DNA of 64,000 nt from Lolium rigidum. Lineage: Eukaryota; Streptophyta; Magnoliopsida; Poales; Poaceae. Below, piece after piece: positions 11,431-23,707 of the stretch. The notes beneath the pieces are model-generated. The model worked only from the letters and a program-made list of their open reading frames with translations. It was not told where the DNA came from and searched no databases. The stretch is from positions 97,133,276-97,197,275 of the forward strand of contig NC_061508.1 in assembly GCF_022539505.1 (NCBI RefSeq), written 5' to 3'. The position numbers and the translations under genes were made by a program. How positions within the stretch are numbered: the first letter of the stretch is position 1; every line of letters starts with the position of its first letter.

Positions 11431-13207
11431 TGTAGGATAACGTTGCATAGAAAACAAAAAATTTCCTACCGCGAACACGCAATCCAAGCCAAGATGCAAT
11501 CTAGAAGACGGTAGCAACGAGGGGGTATCGAGTCTCACCCTTGAAGAGATTCCAAAGCCTACAAGATGAGGCTCTTGTTGCTGCGGTAGACGTTCACTTG
11601 CCGCTTGCAAAAGCGCGTAGAAGATCTTGATCACGATCGGTTCCGGCGCCACAAACGGGCGGCACCTCCGTACTCGGTCACACGTTCGGTTGTTGATGAA
11701 GACGGCGTCCACCTCCCGTTCCGGCGGGCAGCGGAAGTAGTAGCTCCTCTTGAATCCGACGGCACGACGGCGTGGTGTCGGTGGCGGTGGAGAACTCCGG
11801 CGGAGCTTCGCTAAAGCACGCGGGAGCTATGGAGGAGAGGGGGCGGCTAGGGTTTGGGAGGGGGTGGCCGGCCACTCAGGGGGCGGCCGGGTTGTGGTCT
11901 TGGGGTGGCCGGCCCCTCCCTTGGCCCCTCATTATATAGGTGGATCCCCAAGAGTTGGTCTCCAAGTCTTCGAATAAGACCCGAACCAAAACCTTCCAAA
12001 AGGAGGGGAAACCTAGCCAAGCTAGGACTCCCACCAAAGGTGGGAGTTCCACCTCCCATATGGGGGGTGGCCGGCCCCCTAAGGGGAGTCCACTTGGGAC
12101 TCCTCCCCCACTAGGGTTGGCCGGCCATGGAGGTGGAGTCCCATGTGGACTCCACCTTCCTTGGTGGTTTCTTCCGGACTTTTCTAGAACCTTCTAGAAC
12201 CTTCCATAGAACCTTCCGCGACATTTTAATTCACATAAAATGACATCCTATATATGAATCTTATTCTCCGGACCATTCCGGAACTCCTCGTGATGTCCGG
12301 GATCTCATCCGGGACTCCGAACAAATATTCGAACTCCATTCCATATTCAAGTACTACCATTTCAACATCCAACTTTAAGTGTGTCACCCTATGGTTCGTG
12401 AACTATGCGGACATGGTTGAGTACTCACTCCGACCAATAACCAATAGCGGGATCCGGAGATCCATAATGGCTCCCACATATTCAACGATGACTTTAGTGA
12501 TCGAATGAACCATTCACATACAATACCAATTCCCTTTGTCTCGCGATATTTTACTTGTCCGAGGTTTGATCTTCGGTATCACTCTATACCTTGTTCAACC
12601 TCGTCTCCTGACAAGTACTCTTTACTCGTACCGTGGTACGTGGTCTCTTATGAACTTATTCATATGCTTGCAAGACATTAGACGACATTCCACCGAGAGG
12701 GCCTAGAGTATATCTATCCGTCATCGGATGGACAAATCCCACTGTTGATCCATATGCCTCAACTCATACTTTCCGGATACTTAATCCCACCTTTATAGCC
12801 ACCCATTTACGCAGTGGTGTTTGATGTAATCAAAGTACCTTTCCGGTATAAGTGATTTATATGATCTCATGGTCATAAGGACTAGGTAACTATGTATCGA
12901 AAGCTTATAGCAAATAACTTAATGACGTGATCTTATGCTACGCTTAATTGGGTGTGTCCATTACATCATTCATACAATGATATAGCCTTGTTATTAATAA
13001 CATCCAATGTTCATGATTATGAAACTAATCATCCATTAATCAACAAGCTAGTTAAGAGGCATACTAGGGACTCTTTGTTGTTTACATATCTCACATGTAT
13101 CAATGTTTCGGTTAATACAATTATAGCATGGTATATAAACATTTATCATAAACATAAAGATATATAATAACCACTTTTATTATTGCCTCTTGGGCATATC
13201 TCCAACA
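11431..13207 (-). repeat. 5' LTR of BARE-like element
   Basis: 1777 bp, partner of 4423-6208. It carries the element's promoter. Confidence 0.92.
11932..11939 (-). promoter_or_regulatory. TATA box in BARE-like 5' LTR
   Basis: The minus strand reads CTATATAA inside CACCTATATAATGAG. It is conserved at 4928-4935 and 56975-56982 in the other two LTRs. Confidence 0.6.
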
Positions 13208-13455
13208 TATACATATCCAAACAGTTGGGTAACTCTAGCCACCAGTCTTATGACCGCATAGTAAGACAATTTCGGGTTTAAATAAGTAGAAATATTTTGT
13301 TTGTTCGCCTTCTTTCCCGATATTGTGTTGAATATCTCAAGGATTTCATCAATTATTCAAGACTTCAAACAACATCTTTATAGAACACTAAAGAATCACC
13401 CAGAAATAATAAGTAAGTGATCCATGGCGCTTGAAAACTAACCCTAATTGCTCTA

Positions 13456-14560
13456 TCAAACCAACCATTGTGATAGTTCTTTAGTAGGCAAGAGAGTTCC
13501 TTTCGACGAATCAAGAAGAGGTACTGCGATATGGGACCCCCTGCCGAATGCCTCTTTTTTTAGTTTTCTATGGAGCACAAATATCGTAAAGTAATAAATA
13601 GAAAAAATGTTTAGTTCACAACTAAGAGATTGAGCTACTTCTTCGATATCCTCCTTTTCAATGTTAGTTGGATCGAGATCACACTTGTCAATGTTAATAC
13701 ACATCCTAGATATTTGTTAAAAAGAGGATGGAACTATTTTATATTCACCACATTTTCTACGCCATTTTGAAGGAAGAGTAGGGTGTCATCTTCATCTCGA
13801 GGACTAATGAGTAATGGCCCATCCTGTTCTATTGTTCACCAAGCAAGCAAGCCCCTATTTAGCAAGCAAGCCATTTATCACGCCCGTGTGAGGACCTTTA
13901 AAGAGCATATTATTGTAGAAGAAATCAACAACCAGATTAAATGGGAGGAAAGACAGAGGATCTACATGTCTCACATTTTCTTGTTTCAATTTTTTTGCTC
14001 TATTATTCATTTATGTCCTAACACCTGCATATCCTTTGTGGACTAACATCCTTATCCATGTTCTTTAGATGTCCCCAAAACCTCTCTACTTTAGCTTCAG
14101 TTCAAAAAATTACCATATGTCATCTGAATTTTCATAATCTAGCTTTGAAAGTAGCCCTATATTTTTGGTGCACCCTGTGAATAATTTCATGAACCGAAAA
14201 CACAATTTCTAAAATAAAAAGTCACTTAGTAAAAACAGTTTTATTGGCTCCTTTCAATCCATCCCCATGCATGTCCAAAATGTTAGTGCTTTTTCAAAGA
14301 TACTGAAACCAGGATTCTGTAAAGCTATAGGCCTATGATATCTCCGAAGGGAAGTAGCATGAAATTCTTTTGAAATAAGTTTTATCATAGCAAATTTTAA
14401 TTGGAATGGTAAAGATTTTGCTCTTAAGGTCATGAGATCGAATCATAGATAAAGGAGAAGCCAGCAGGTTCAAGGGCTCCTTGAGCATAAGATTCAAAAT
14501 CATCGGATTTAATTCCATCTTCACAAAGAGGATTTTGAGGGTGATAATTTCTTAATTTGT
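13456..14560 (-). pseudogene. L1-type LINE reverse transcriptase relic
   Basis: The minus strand contains diverged RT blocks in the right order. Near 14310 is YHRPIALQNPGFSIF (compare the FRPISL block of plant LINEs). Near 13780 is EDDTLLFLQNG, corresponding to the catalytic YADD, then NVVNIK. At 13590-13704 is MCINIDKCDLDPTNI, then VAQSLSCELNIF, the region following the palm. Stops and shifts interrupt every frame. No terminal structure was found. Confidence 0.7.
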
Positions 14561-15337
14561 TACTATGTATTCTAACAAAATCATCTTCTAATTTAATACC
14601 TAGCTTTAGCTTGTTGCCAAACTATCTTCTTTTACAAAATACAAGCAAGCGCGAGTAAATCCATGTTTTCAGCTACCATGCCATTTGTTACTTCCAACAT
14701 GTAATTCTCTTATTTTTGTTTCTTTTTTCCTCTTAGATGTTATTCATGTTTCTCTGATTAACCATAGCTTGGAAGTAAGATGTGTTCCTAGAATATCTCT
14801 TTTTCTTGTTGTTTGTCTAGTTTTGACCTCTTCGTCTTTTCAAATGTTGTTGAGTTCAGAAACGGTCTGCTTCATCCTTTGTTTTCCCGTTCTTAATATC
14901 TGGTGCGATTCAGAAGAAATGTCCAAATCATTTATATTCATGCCGAGCTAATTTGTCTAGCTCAATAATTTCCGAGACTTACACTGAGTATACGCCACAG
15001 TTTGTCGGTGCCAAGCTAAACGATGTCCTCAGTGCAGAACATGCCACCCAGGCGTGGCCATAATATTCATGCGTCCGTGACTAATAGTTTGTTTGCTTCT
15101 AGTGTAATCGAGGGAATTCCAAGGGATTATCCCAAATCCTAGAAAGTCTTCGGTAGTCCCGCAAATTCCTTTGTTTTGTCTAGATTAAAAAAATCTTCAT
15201 CATACTAATGTATTTTTTGGAGAAAGTAATTTTTTTTAAGAAACTGAAAGCGATTAAGTGAACACCAAATTCTTAAACTCATCAAGGATAAAAATACGAG
15301 AGAAGTAAACAAACCCTAACAGGGAAGGACGCAACGG
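14561..15337. other. Unassigned AT-rich sequence
   Basis: No domain, inverted repeat or duplication recognised. It may be more of the LINE 5' region. Confidence 0.3.
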
Positions 15338-16538
15338 AGGAGAACCGAGAAAGATCAGTGCGGTCAATAGCACGCCGACTTCCAAGGAGAAACCATGCAC
15401 TTGGCACTCTAACAGCATTAGGTAAGAAGTTTCTAAGTACGATCAGGCAATAATAAATTAATAATAGTGATGGTACCGTCTTTGTGGAAGCTGACCGAAT
15501 TTCCCAAGAAGCATAGACAAGCCCACAGTGGGATGGGCTCATTTCGTCTCAAGATCGCCTTGCCTGTGGTACATCAATGCGTGTCAAAATTAGTTCGGAC
15601 GTATACCCAACGACAGAGGTAAGAACGGACAAGACAGATTAGTAGTTTTCTTTTTTGAAATCGATTTCGAAAAACAATAGATTTGTAGTGAGGGATTGAG
15701 AGCCGGTGGCAGTCGCTGTGTGGCCTAGTGACCGTGCCCTTTTTTTTTTCTTTTCTCTTTGCTGAATAGTGACCGTCCCTTAAGAGACGGCACTAGTAAA
15801 AGAAGTTTCAGGGCACAGCTAACATGCATGGGTCACTGGACTTGGTCTACGTAGTTACCATCGTTGACTGAACTGAGGCCTGGTCACGCATGATCACGTG
15901 GATATCGTTCATATATTCATACCTCACATGTCTCGGTGTTGCAGGCCGGGGCAGCGGCACATGCATCCATGTACGCGTGCGTGCTCGGCACCGTACGTGT
16001 ACACCTGACACATTTAGACTTTGAACATTGCTTGACCCGTTAATCACGATAAGGATTGATGACGAATGCTGTGACAGTTGCCTGATGACATTATACAGCG
16101 ATAATTACCGTCCTTAACTGCAATGATGACGAATGCTGTGACAGTTTAGAGCTTCAGACGGTGCAGATCCATCACGATGGCAAACGCTTCAGAGGATGAT
16201 GATGCAATAATACGATCCACATGCGCGCAGACTGGGTTCAGTGCGTGCTCCATTGCTCCTCACTCCGTTTCGATTAAGTTGACGTTGATTTAGGAGCAGT
16301 TTTTTCTTTGTTAACAAATAGGTGGTTTGAATTTATCGAGATACAAATATATCTAAGCGCCTTTTAGTGTATTGATAGCTGCGAATCTTGACAAATCTAG
16401 TACTAAATCATTTAGAACGAAGGAAGTAATTGCTATACATACATTATTCCTGATTTGAATTAGTCAGCACGCATCCCACTGTATGAGTTCAAAATGTCCT
16501 CTAGCAGATTACTCCTAAGACTAGCCACAATATCATAA

Positions 16539-16841
16539 GAGCAAGTACAACTATAGCAAGGGACATGTCAGAAAAATCTGATGTGGAAGAGAGAGGAAGG
16601 AGGAGAGAGAGGAGCTGGCGCTTGCAGTATCGCCGGGCTACAACACATGGAACGAGGAAAAAAGGGGCTTGCATGCAGCTCAGGTCCAATGCCATGCGTG
16701 TTTAAATAATTAAATTTGAATTAAATCCCATCTAAGAGTCAATCTAATAGCTAGCTTATTGTATGAATGGGCTTACAATGGCTATAGGGTGACATGGCAT
16801 GGCTATATAGCCAGCAGTGGGCTTCTCTATTAATCTTGCTC
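16539..16841. mobile_element. Tourist/Harbinger MITE, inner copy 1 (303 bp)
   Basis: Ends GAGCAAGTACAACTATAGC and, inverted, GAGCAAGATTAATAGAG, with TAA duplication at 16536-16538 and 16842-16844. Internal TATAGCC and GCCAGC motifs are shared with inner copy 2. Confidence 0.75.
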
Positions 16842-16928
16842 TAAGTAGTAGTATCATGCATGCCATGTTAGCAAAAATCTGATGTGGCACACCAATTAAT
16901 GAGGTGAGAGATGAAAGTGGTATCATAA

Positions 16929-17213
16929 GAGCAAGTTTAATAGTATAGCCAGCTGCTGGCTATAAGCCATGTGCCATGTCATTTGTAGCTAACATAGAGC
17001 TAACATGTATAATAGTGAGCTATAATCATGTACTACTTTATTAATGGATGGCCCACATTTCACTCTCACAAAGTGCCTAGGAGCACGTGCTAGAGCTGGC
17101 TCTTGCATGAGAGCCCACTCCTCTTCTCTCTCCTTCTCTCTCTCCTCCAACTAAGCATGAATATATTATTTTAACCCTTATAGCCAGCTGAGTAGGATCT
17201 ATTATACTTGCTC
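16929..17213. mobile_element. Tourist/Harbinger MITE, inner copy 2 (285 bp)
   Basis: Ends GAGCAAGTTTAATAG and, inverted, GAGCAAGTATAATAG, with AGCCAGCTG near both ends and TAA duplication at 16926-16928 and 17214-17216. Confidence 0.82.
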
Positions 17214-17578
17214 TAATATGATACCGTATCATATCACGTAAAACTAGGAAACTTAATGGCAAACACATTATATACACACATTTGCATTGAGATACTACAA
17301 AACATTAAAAATGATGATATTATGATACTATCTTATGATACTATGCATTGTGGGGTTAGTATCATAAACTAGTATCATATGCATGATATTAGTGTATGAT
17401 ACTTCCCATTGTGACTAGTTTAATAACAACACAATCAGGTAACAGAAAGGAGCAAAGTGGAGCTGCATGTTGAGATTTGATTGAGTAGGTAGAATGTGAG
17501 GGCAATTGGTTAGTGATAACTTGTTACCATAAATCTTTTCTCAGACCTTCACGCGGAAAACTTTCATTGGCCATGTTA

Positions 17579-18618
17579 GGTCATTTCCAAGGGGCGACGC
17601 AAATCTAGCGCCTAAAATGGTCGCGCGCGTCCATTTGCGTCGATCCGCAGACACGAAAATAGTCGTTTTTACTACGCTCCATTTGCGTCTAGGGTGCCCC
17701 CTGCGGGCCCACACATTTGGCCCGAAGACACAAATTTGGGTGTTCAAACAACAAAATAAACAGGTTCATAGTACTTATTTATTTTACATCCAGATATTTT
17801 AAAGTCTGCATGAAAATGAGGTGATATTGACGACTACATAATCCTTGTGTCGGTGTTTAAACATGTTGTTGTCAGTGATTTCAATATCTATATGCAGATA
17901 TTGTTGCCAGGTTGATGCCCCAGGGATTGGCTCAACAACCAGCTCACCCTGGAAATCTCATATGTGCTCTTCGCGGCCATCAGGACGCTCATCCTCAACG
18001 ATCATGCTGTGCATGATCATGCAACAGGTCATCACCTCATTTATGCTCTTCAGCGACCATGTTCTTGCCGGGTGACTGACAATTGCCATCGAGCTTGGAG
18101 CACACCAAATCTCCGCTCAGCATCTTTCTTGGTAGCTTCTTGCATCGTGGCCTTCTTCACCAGTGTGGCCTAGTCAGGATAGAGTCGGAGGTGCCCACCA
18201 ACTCTGTCGCGATGCAGGTTTTTTGAGCGGCCCTTCACAGAGCCCCGGTGCGTCGGTGTCATGTTCTCCGGCGCGGCGAGGACCGAACAAACGTCGGGTA
18301 CTACGGCGGTGCGGCCGGGTGGGGTTGGGGTGGCGGCGTCGCCCTAGGGCAACAAAGAAGGGGAGGAGGAAAAATCCGTGCGGTCGATTTCGTTGTACCT
18401 GACGTGCGGGGCCGGGTTAGAATACGAGGACACTCGGCGCGACCGTGTAGCGTCCACCGAGACGCATCCGAGGCGCATATTTGGGCCACGTTTGCGTCTC
18501 CGCGGTTAGCCCGGTCACTATGCATCGGGCCGCTAGGCCTAGGTGCAGGCGCATTTTTTGACCGCGCGGTCACAAACGGTCGCTCCACGTCCTTTTACGT
18601 CCGCCGTTGGAGATCCCC
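17579..18618. mobile_element. Harbinger element with transposase relic
   Basis: Left end GGTCATTTCCAAGGGGCG and inverted right end GGGGATCTCCAACGGCGG. The subterminal GGGGCGACGCAAA matches the left end of the B3-carrying element at 46386. The flanking triplets are TTA and TAA, so an exact TSD is not proven. It contains the 3' end of a Harbinger transposase gene. Confidence 0.65.
17885..18172 (-). pseudogene. PIF/Harbinger transposase (DDE_Tnp_4) C-terminal relic
   Basis: The minus strand reads QEATKKDAERRFGVLQARW, then after a frameshift EVMTCCMIMHSMIVEDE, then EPIPGASTWQQYL. These match the end of HARBI1-like transposases, where the block ERAFGVLQ with its conserved Glu precedes a helix with HNMI. 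In the family this nuclease cuts TTA/TAA targets together with a Myb-like partner. Several stops are present and the N-terminal catalytic part is missing. It identifies the family of the surrounding element. Confidence 0.72.
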
Positions 18619-18655
18619 TAAGCCCAAAAGAAGCAGGGAGCGGAGGTCAACATCA

Positions 18656-19398
18656 CCGGGAAAATGTATTAACCGTTGATTGCATTATTGAGTTTGTGGA
18701 CCTTTGGACCCGACTGCAAGATGTTACCTAGTGGATGGGGGTGGCTGATGAAATTGCTTGGAAGCTCGCGGAATCTGGAGTATACACCACCACGTCGGCC
18801 TACAAGATGCAATTCTGTGAGCCAACCTCTTCGTTTGTTAATGAAGCCATGCGTTTGGCGACACCCTCCCCGCCCACAAAAGTTCTTCGCTTGGCTAATT
18901 ATCCAAAATTGGGTTTGTACCATGGAGTATCGCGGTCCACTTTGCAAGACGGAGCTGGAGACGACCGTGCACATTATGTTCCATTGCCGCTACTATGTGC
19001 ACATTTGAGAGAGCGTCAAGCAATGGTTTGGAGCAACAGAGATTCGACCATCTCAATGGGCAACCATGGACAATGTAGAAGATTGCTGACATCACCTCAT
19101 CATGCAAGCCGCGCACAAACTCGAGGCATTGACATCCCTTGATATGTTGGTGGCATGGGAAATCTAGAACAAAAGGAACATTAGGGTTTTTCGACACACC
19201 TCCACATTGCCATCGATAGTTCTAGCTAAAATTTATGTGGAGGCACGCAAATGGGCTACGGGGACAATGCATTTTAGTTGTATCTTGCCAAGAGAGTAGG
19301 CGTGTGTTGTCTTGTAAAATGGCCCAAGCTACCTAAATTTCTCTAAAACTTTTAATTACTAAGATGAGATAAAGCTTTTGCCTCTGTTTCAAAGAAAA
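18656..19398 (+). pseudogene. 5'-truncated LINE, zf-RVT end and 3' tail
   Basis: The plus strand reads WGVADEIAWKLAESGVY, KFFAWLIIQNW (with a shift) and GPLCKTELETTVHIMFHC, the zf-RVT zinc motif. LVAWEIWNKRN and VLAKIYVEARKWA follow. It ends near GATAAAGCTTTTGCCTC and a short A-rich stretch at 19386-19398, as plant L1 LINEs do. At least two frameshifts are needed. Confidence 0.78.
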
Positions 19399-19879
19399 AA
19401 TTCTTACGACAAACATACTTGTTTCATCATCTCTACGACATGAAAATGTGATAATCTTCGAATATTCTTAGAAAAAAATGATCCAAATATTCTGGAGCCA
19501 TTTCAGGCAACTTGCAGATTTTTCAAATGGATCTATCAACGGTGCTGTCGCATTCATGTGCAAACGGCAGTGACTCTTAACTCCTATATGGTGTGTGCTC
19601 TGTCACCTTCACCTGTGATGTGATCGATCAAATCGATTATGTCACCGTCCTCTGCGCAAATTGCAACGGCTGGAAATTTCAAATGCAGTCCGGCTCAATT
19701 CAGTACTACTAGCACTGCCCAATTGCCCAATCGGATTCCCTATATGGAGCAATCAATCAGAGACGGTCACTCCGTCATGGAGCGATATTATACCTCTGAG
19801 TGTGCTGCCAAATGGCCGGCATCCAGAACTGGAAAGAGAAGGCGACATGCAGGACATTTGATTACTGCAACTTGGTTAA

Positions 19880-19918
19880 TTAACATAACATAACATAACA
19901 CAACATAAAATAACATAA
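19880..19918. repeat. Pentanucleotide repeat (TAACA)n
   Basis: About eight imperfect ATAAC units, just after the last strong A/B match. Confidence 0.7.
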
Positions 19919-20025
19919 CCCATACATGTGGGAGAAACTGACAAAAAGAAAAAAAGAAAAAAAAAATTCAGATCAAAAGAATAAACATAACTCACACCCA
20001 CGGGAGGCTTGTCGTTTATAAGATA

Positions 20026-20278
20026 CTCCCTCTCTCCCAAATTAGGATGCATATTATTTTTGGTAACATCAAACTTTGTAAATTTTTATTAAATATATAA
20101 AAAATATTGCAACATCTACAACACTGTCTCAATATTATTAGAATCATCATGAAATATAGTTTCATATTATATGCATTTGAATTATAAAAGTTAATATATT
20201 TGTATATATAGTGGGACTAACTTTATAAAGTTTGACTTTGAGCAAACCTAATATACATCCTAAATTGGGCTGGACCTG
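20026..20278. mobile_element. Stowaway-like Tc1/Mariner MITE (253 bp)
   Basis: Left end CTCCCTCTCTCCCAAATTAGG and inverted right end CAGGTCCAGCCCAATTTAGG, flanked by TA. Unit B lacks it at the matching position (near 22935), so it inserted after the A/B duplication. Confidence 0.75.
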
Positions 20279-20368
20279 TACATCGACAAGGTTCGGAGTT
20301 GTCACATAAGCGATTGGATGGTATAGTAAATGTGAACACATTTTGGTCGTGGTTGTGCTGACTGCAGG

Positions 20369-20599
20369 GCCTTGTTTGGGGAACTGCCGATGTTTTTGAA
20401 GTTCACTATCTTCTACACTTGTTACCCCTATTACCCCGTCATTATGTTCCCTAAGGCTACCTTCTAATTTTATTTCTAGCTTTGCTACTTCCCAAACAGT
20501 TATGTATAAACTTGCAAGCAAGGCCACGTAAATTATTGTTTTAAGTTACCATGCTTTTAAAATTTTAAAAAAATCATAAAAAGTTACCATGCTATGAGG
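20369..20599. other. Spacer between units A and B
   Basis: Begins GGCCTTGTTTGGGG and has CTTGCAAGCAAGGCC near 20525, possibly the ends of a short hAT-type MITE. No TSD was confirmed. Confidence 0.35.
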
Positions 20600-23010
20600 C
20601 AACCGAGAAGAAACGGGAGAGTTTGGTGCGGTCGACGGCACGTCGACGGCACGTCGACTTCTAAGGAGAAACCATGCACGTGTCGCACTAAGAGCGCTAG
20701 GAAAGAAGACAACGAGTGGTATAATAACAATACTACTACCCGGGAAGTGTTTTTTTTTTTTGCTCCGAAGCTACCGTGCTCTCATTATTTTAAAATAAAA
20801 GAAAGATATTTTTACAAGTTATTAAAAAATCTGAAAATAATTATGGAGGTTGTTAGTGATCATACATCTCACAATCATGCAAAATCTCAACCTGAAATTC
20901 GTTTTATTTTGTTCTAGACAAAAAAATGATAAAATTTGATAGGGTTTGGAGATTTGAAAATATACTACTTAGATCTACACTTTTTTTTATTTTTGTGTAG
21001 CTCAGAACATAAAGTATTTGAAATTAGTATTTTGCACGGTTGTGAGATACATCATTAACTATAGATGAATTTATTTTCAGAATATATTAAAAGTTAAAAA
21101 TATAATTTTTGATTTTTTTAGGAAAACGAGATCACTGGTGCCTATGTGCACGAAATCTCTATTCCTACTGCTACCGCCCGTTGTCCTTCACAGGGACAGC
21201 AAGTTTGGGTTACACGTGGAAGACTGATTGTTTTCTTTTGAGAAAAATGTGTGTCAAAATTAATTCGAGCGTGTACCCAAGGGCAGGGTACTAACTAACA
21301 AGACGCGAGTGACGATGTTCAAGAAACGAAAAGCGAGACCTAGTTGGCCTGCTGAACGCTACTAGTGACCTTGCCCACAGGCGACGGCATTAGTAAATGA
21401 AGATTAAGGGCAGCCTAACATGCATGAAAGGCTACTGGAATTGGTCCCAAGTGCTCGATCGGGCGTATGAAACTGTTGTCGTTGACACAACTGAAGCCGC
21501 GTCATGCATGATCATGTGGATACCATTCAACATTCATATATGATATATCCATGCCTCACATTTCTCGGTGTGGCAGGCCGGGGCACATGGATCCATGTAT
21601 TCGTGTGTGCTTACCACACCAGAGATAGTAGTAGCTAACACATTTGGACTTTGAGGCTAGGTTGACCCGTTAATCACGACGGAGGATTGATGACGTATGT
21701 TGTGACACTTGCATCATGGCATTATTACATGATAATATTAGCCTTAATTAGTAGAACGATGATGGTAGTCATCGTTGCAACTTGCAAGGACCAAGAGTTA
21801 GCCTAACCATGTTAATGACACTAGGAAAATCTACGTGCACGTCTCTGAAGACCAGCGCACCAAAGTTGAAGTCGTTGTTACTGAAGCCTTTGAATTGCTC
21901 GAGTTTTCTAACACCAAACCTATAACACACATAGATTGGACGAGATCCATCACTCTAGGTCAGCAGTGACTCAAACGAATCCCCGCCCTCCTCAATGTCA
22001 CCGACGAAGTGGATGAGGAGACGGATATAACTTATTTTTATCCTACACAATATCGACATAACAACGAAACTGAGTGACCAAACACCAACTTTAGAGACCC
22101 TTCTGTAAAGCCAAGCGCATGTCTGAGGCCTCCCCCTCTTGCCGCTGGATGGGCTAGCAAAGGAGACAGGGACCTGATTATAGACAGCGAGAACGAGGAA
22201 CGACTGTACGAGCTTAATTATATGTTTCAACAGATTCTTCCAAACAACAACACAATCAGGTACTTAACAGGATACTGTAAGCTGTAGACAAGATTGATTG
22301 CTTAATTGGACGGAATGTGCGTGAGAGCAATTGGGTTAGTGGTATCGTGTGTGAACAGAATCGGCACACCATGATTTCCTTACAAGAAGGAAGGGAGAAA
22401 CAAACTTGGTTCATCGTCTCCACGGTACGAAAATATGAGATGCTGGGTCCGTTTCGGGCAAATTGCCGATTTTTCGAATAGATCTATGGAACCTGCTGCC
22501 ATCGCTGTCACAGCAGTGACTCTTTAATTCCCATGCTGAATGCTGTCTGTTTCACCTGTGATCGAGGCAATTATGTCACCGTATACCCTGCGCAATTTGC
22601 AACGGCGGGAAATTTGAAATGCAGGCCAACGAAATTTAGTACTGCTGCTACCAGCACTGACAAACTGGGTTGTACATATGGAGTAATCAATCGGAGACGC
22701 TAGCTCGCTCCCGTGATGAAGTGAGCGATTAACTGATGATACCCCTGGAGGACGTGCTGCCAAATGGACAGCTAGTTTACACGCGACGCCATCCAGAGCT
22801 GGAAAGAGAAGGCGACATTCAGCCATTTGATTACTGCAACTTTGGTTAGCAAGATATTAGATATCCTAACCCACACCCCGTGGGAGAAAGAAGCTGCCAA
22901 AACCAAACACGATTTGCGAGGCTCGTCGTTTACACACCTCACAGATCGAAGCGACTCGATGGTCTAGTAGGTGTGGACGCCTTTTGGTCGTGGTCGTGCC
23001 GGCCCGGCTA
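20600..23010 (+). repeat. Duplicated non-coding segment, unit B
   Basis: Head-to-tail partner of unit A. It has two stretches absent from A: an AT-rich block at about 20745-21165 (MITE-like) and 21780-22236. No gene was recognised. A short minus-strand frame at 21955-22230 has no known domain. Confidence 0.72.
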
Positions 23011-23634
23011 CGCCTTATATTATTCGACATTTCCTCGTCTTTTACAGGGTGTGATTACGAGCGACCCCAGCTCTTCTGGCTGGGGATCTGATGCGTGCAG
23101 ATTGGGTAACGGCCCAGTGCACGCGCATCATTTTCTTACATGATCCGTGTCTGGTCGGTCACTCCGGTCTGCTTGGAAGATTCGTGGTGGCTTTCATGTT
23201 TGAACTGAATCACGCAGCTCCATAATCCCGATCTCCCTAACTACTCCGTATACTGGAAGAGAAGTTACTCGAGGGCAACATCTTTTTTTCTTTTCTTCAG
23301 AAAGCAAGCATTCCGGTCTTGTTCGGTTGCTAGGGTTGGCATTAGCACAAGGCGCGCTGAAGTGATTCATCTTCACATTCTGCTTTGCAATGGATTGCGC
23401 TCCGGTTTGCTAGCATCTGCTCCGACGTCTTGCATTTCAGCTTTCAGGTTTCAGCGCTAGCGCCTTCGATTGGCAGTGGCACTAGTCGTTATGCAATCGG
23501 TGAACAACTCAAAGGATTCATATAATTCATTTTTCTTTCGGTGAAAAAAACTAGTACAGTAGTTGAACTAATAGCATTAGCTTAGAAAGAAACGGATACT
23601 TGGGTCTTGGGGCATGTCAACACACAACACAGTA
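23011..23634. other. Unassigned sequence after unit B
   Basis: No coding potential, terminal repeat or copy elsewhere in the window was recognised. Confidence 0.3.
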
Positions 23635-23684
23635 TTCTCTCTGTCTATCCATAAAAGAATGATGTAGATTTGTCTAAATTTGGA
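23635..23684. mobile_element. Stowaway MITE, left half (outermost layer of the nest)
   Basis: The TATTCTCTCTGTCTATCC-type end after a TA dinucleotide, then AAAAGAATGATGTAG and TGTCTAAATTTGGA. The other half lies 22 kb away at 45905-45996. Confidence 0.68.
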
Positions 23685-23707
23685 TTTTTTTCCAAGCGAG
23701 CCACAAG
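23685..23707 (-). mobile_element. LINE 3' end (poly-T) interrupted by the Gypsy element
   Basis: A run of seven T directly after TGTCTAAATTTGGA (23671-23684) marks the poly-A end of a minus-strand LINE. The near-identical TGTCTAAATTTGAA at 45905-45918 is its target duplication. The LINE resumes at 43847. Confidence 0.6.

Larger units (their letters stand above)
4423..13207 (-). mobile_element. Full-length BARE-1/WIS/Angela-like copia retrotransposon
   Basis: An 8.8 kb element read on the minus strand: 5' LTR 11431-13207, PBS, gag, protease, integrase, RT, RNase H, 3' LTR 4423-6208. The domain order (integrase before RT) is that of copia. Both LTRs end in TG...CA, and the 5 bp duplication TATAC flanks them exactly (4418-4422 and 13208-13212). 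The minus-strand LTR start TGTTGGAGATATGCCC and the 1.78 kb LTR length match the BARE-1/WIS/Angela group. The LTRs differ at scattered sites plus a few indels. The polyprotein is broken by several frameshifts, so the copy cannot supply its own proteins. Confidence 0.93.
16519..17420. mobile_element. Tourist-like MITE hosting two other MITEs
   Basis: The ends GACTAGCCACAAT and ATTGTGACTAGTT are inverted, with TAA on each side (16516-16518, 17421-17423). Repeated TATCATA motifs lie inside. Removing the two internal MITEs leaves about 300 bp. Confidence 0.65.
15338..20368 (+). repeat. Duplicated non-coding segment, unit A
   Basis: Collinear with unit B (20600-23010). Matching blocks: 15343-15440 with 20600-20700; 15560-15620 with 21245-21300; 15715-16070 with 21345-21700 (shared GTTGACCCGTTAATCACGA); 17421-17530 with 22240-22345; 19405-19875 with 22395-22850 (shared GAACTGGAAAGAGAAGGCGA-like stretch); 19990-20368 with 22910-23010. 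Unit A is longer because it has taken in a MITE nest, a Harbinger element, a LINE and a Stowaway. No open frame is conserved between units. Confidence 0.75.

Noticed and set aside
18163..18679. G+C-rich frames inside the Harbinger element
   Set aside because: No domain seen; G+C-rich sequence leaves long frames by chance. Only the transposase relic on the minus strand is supported.
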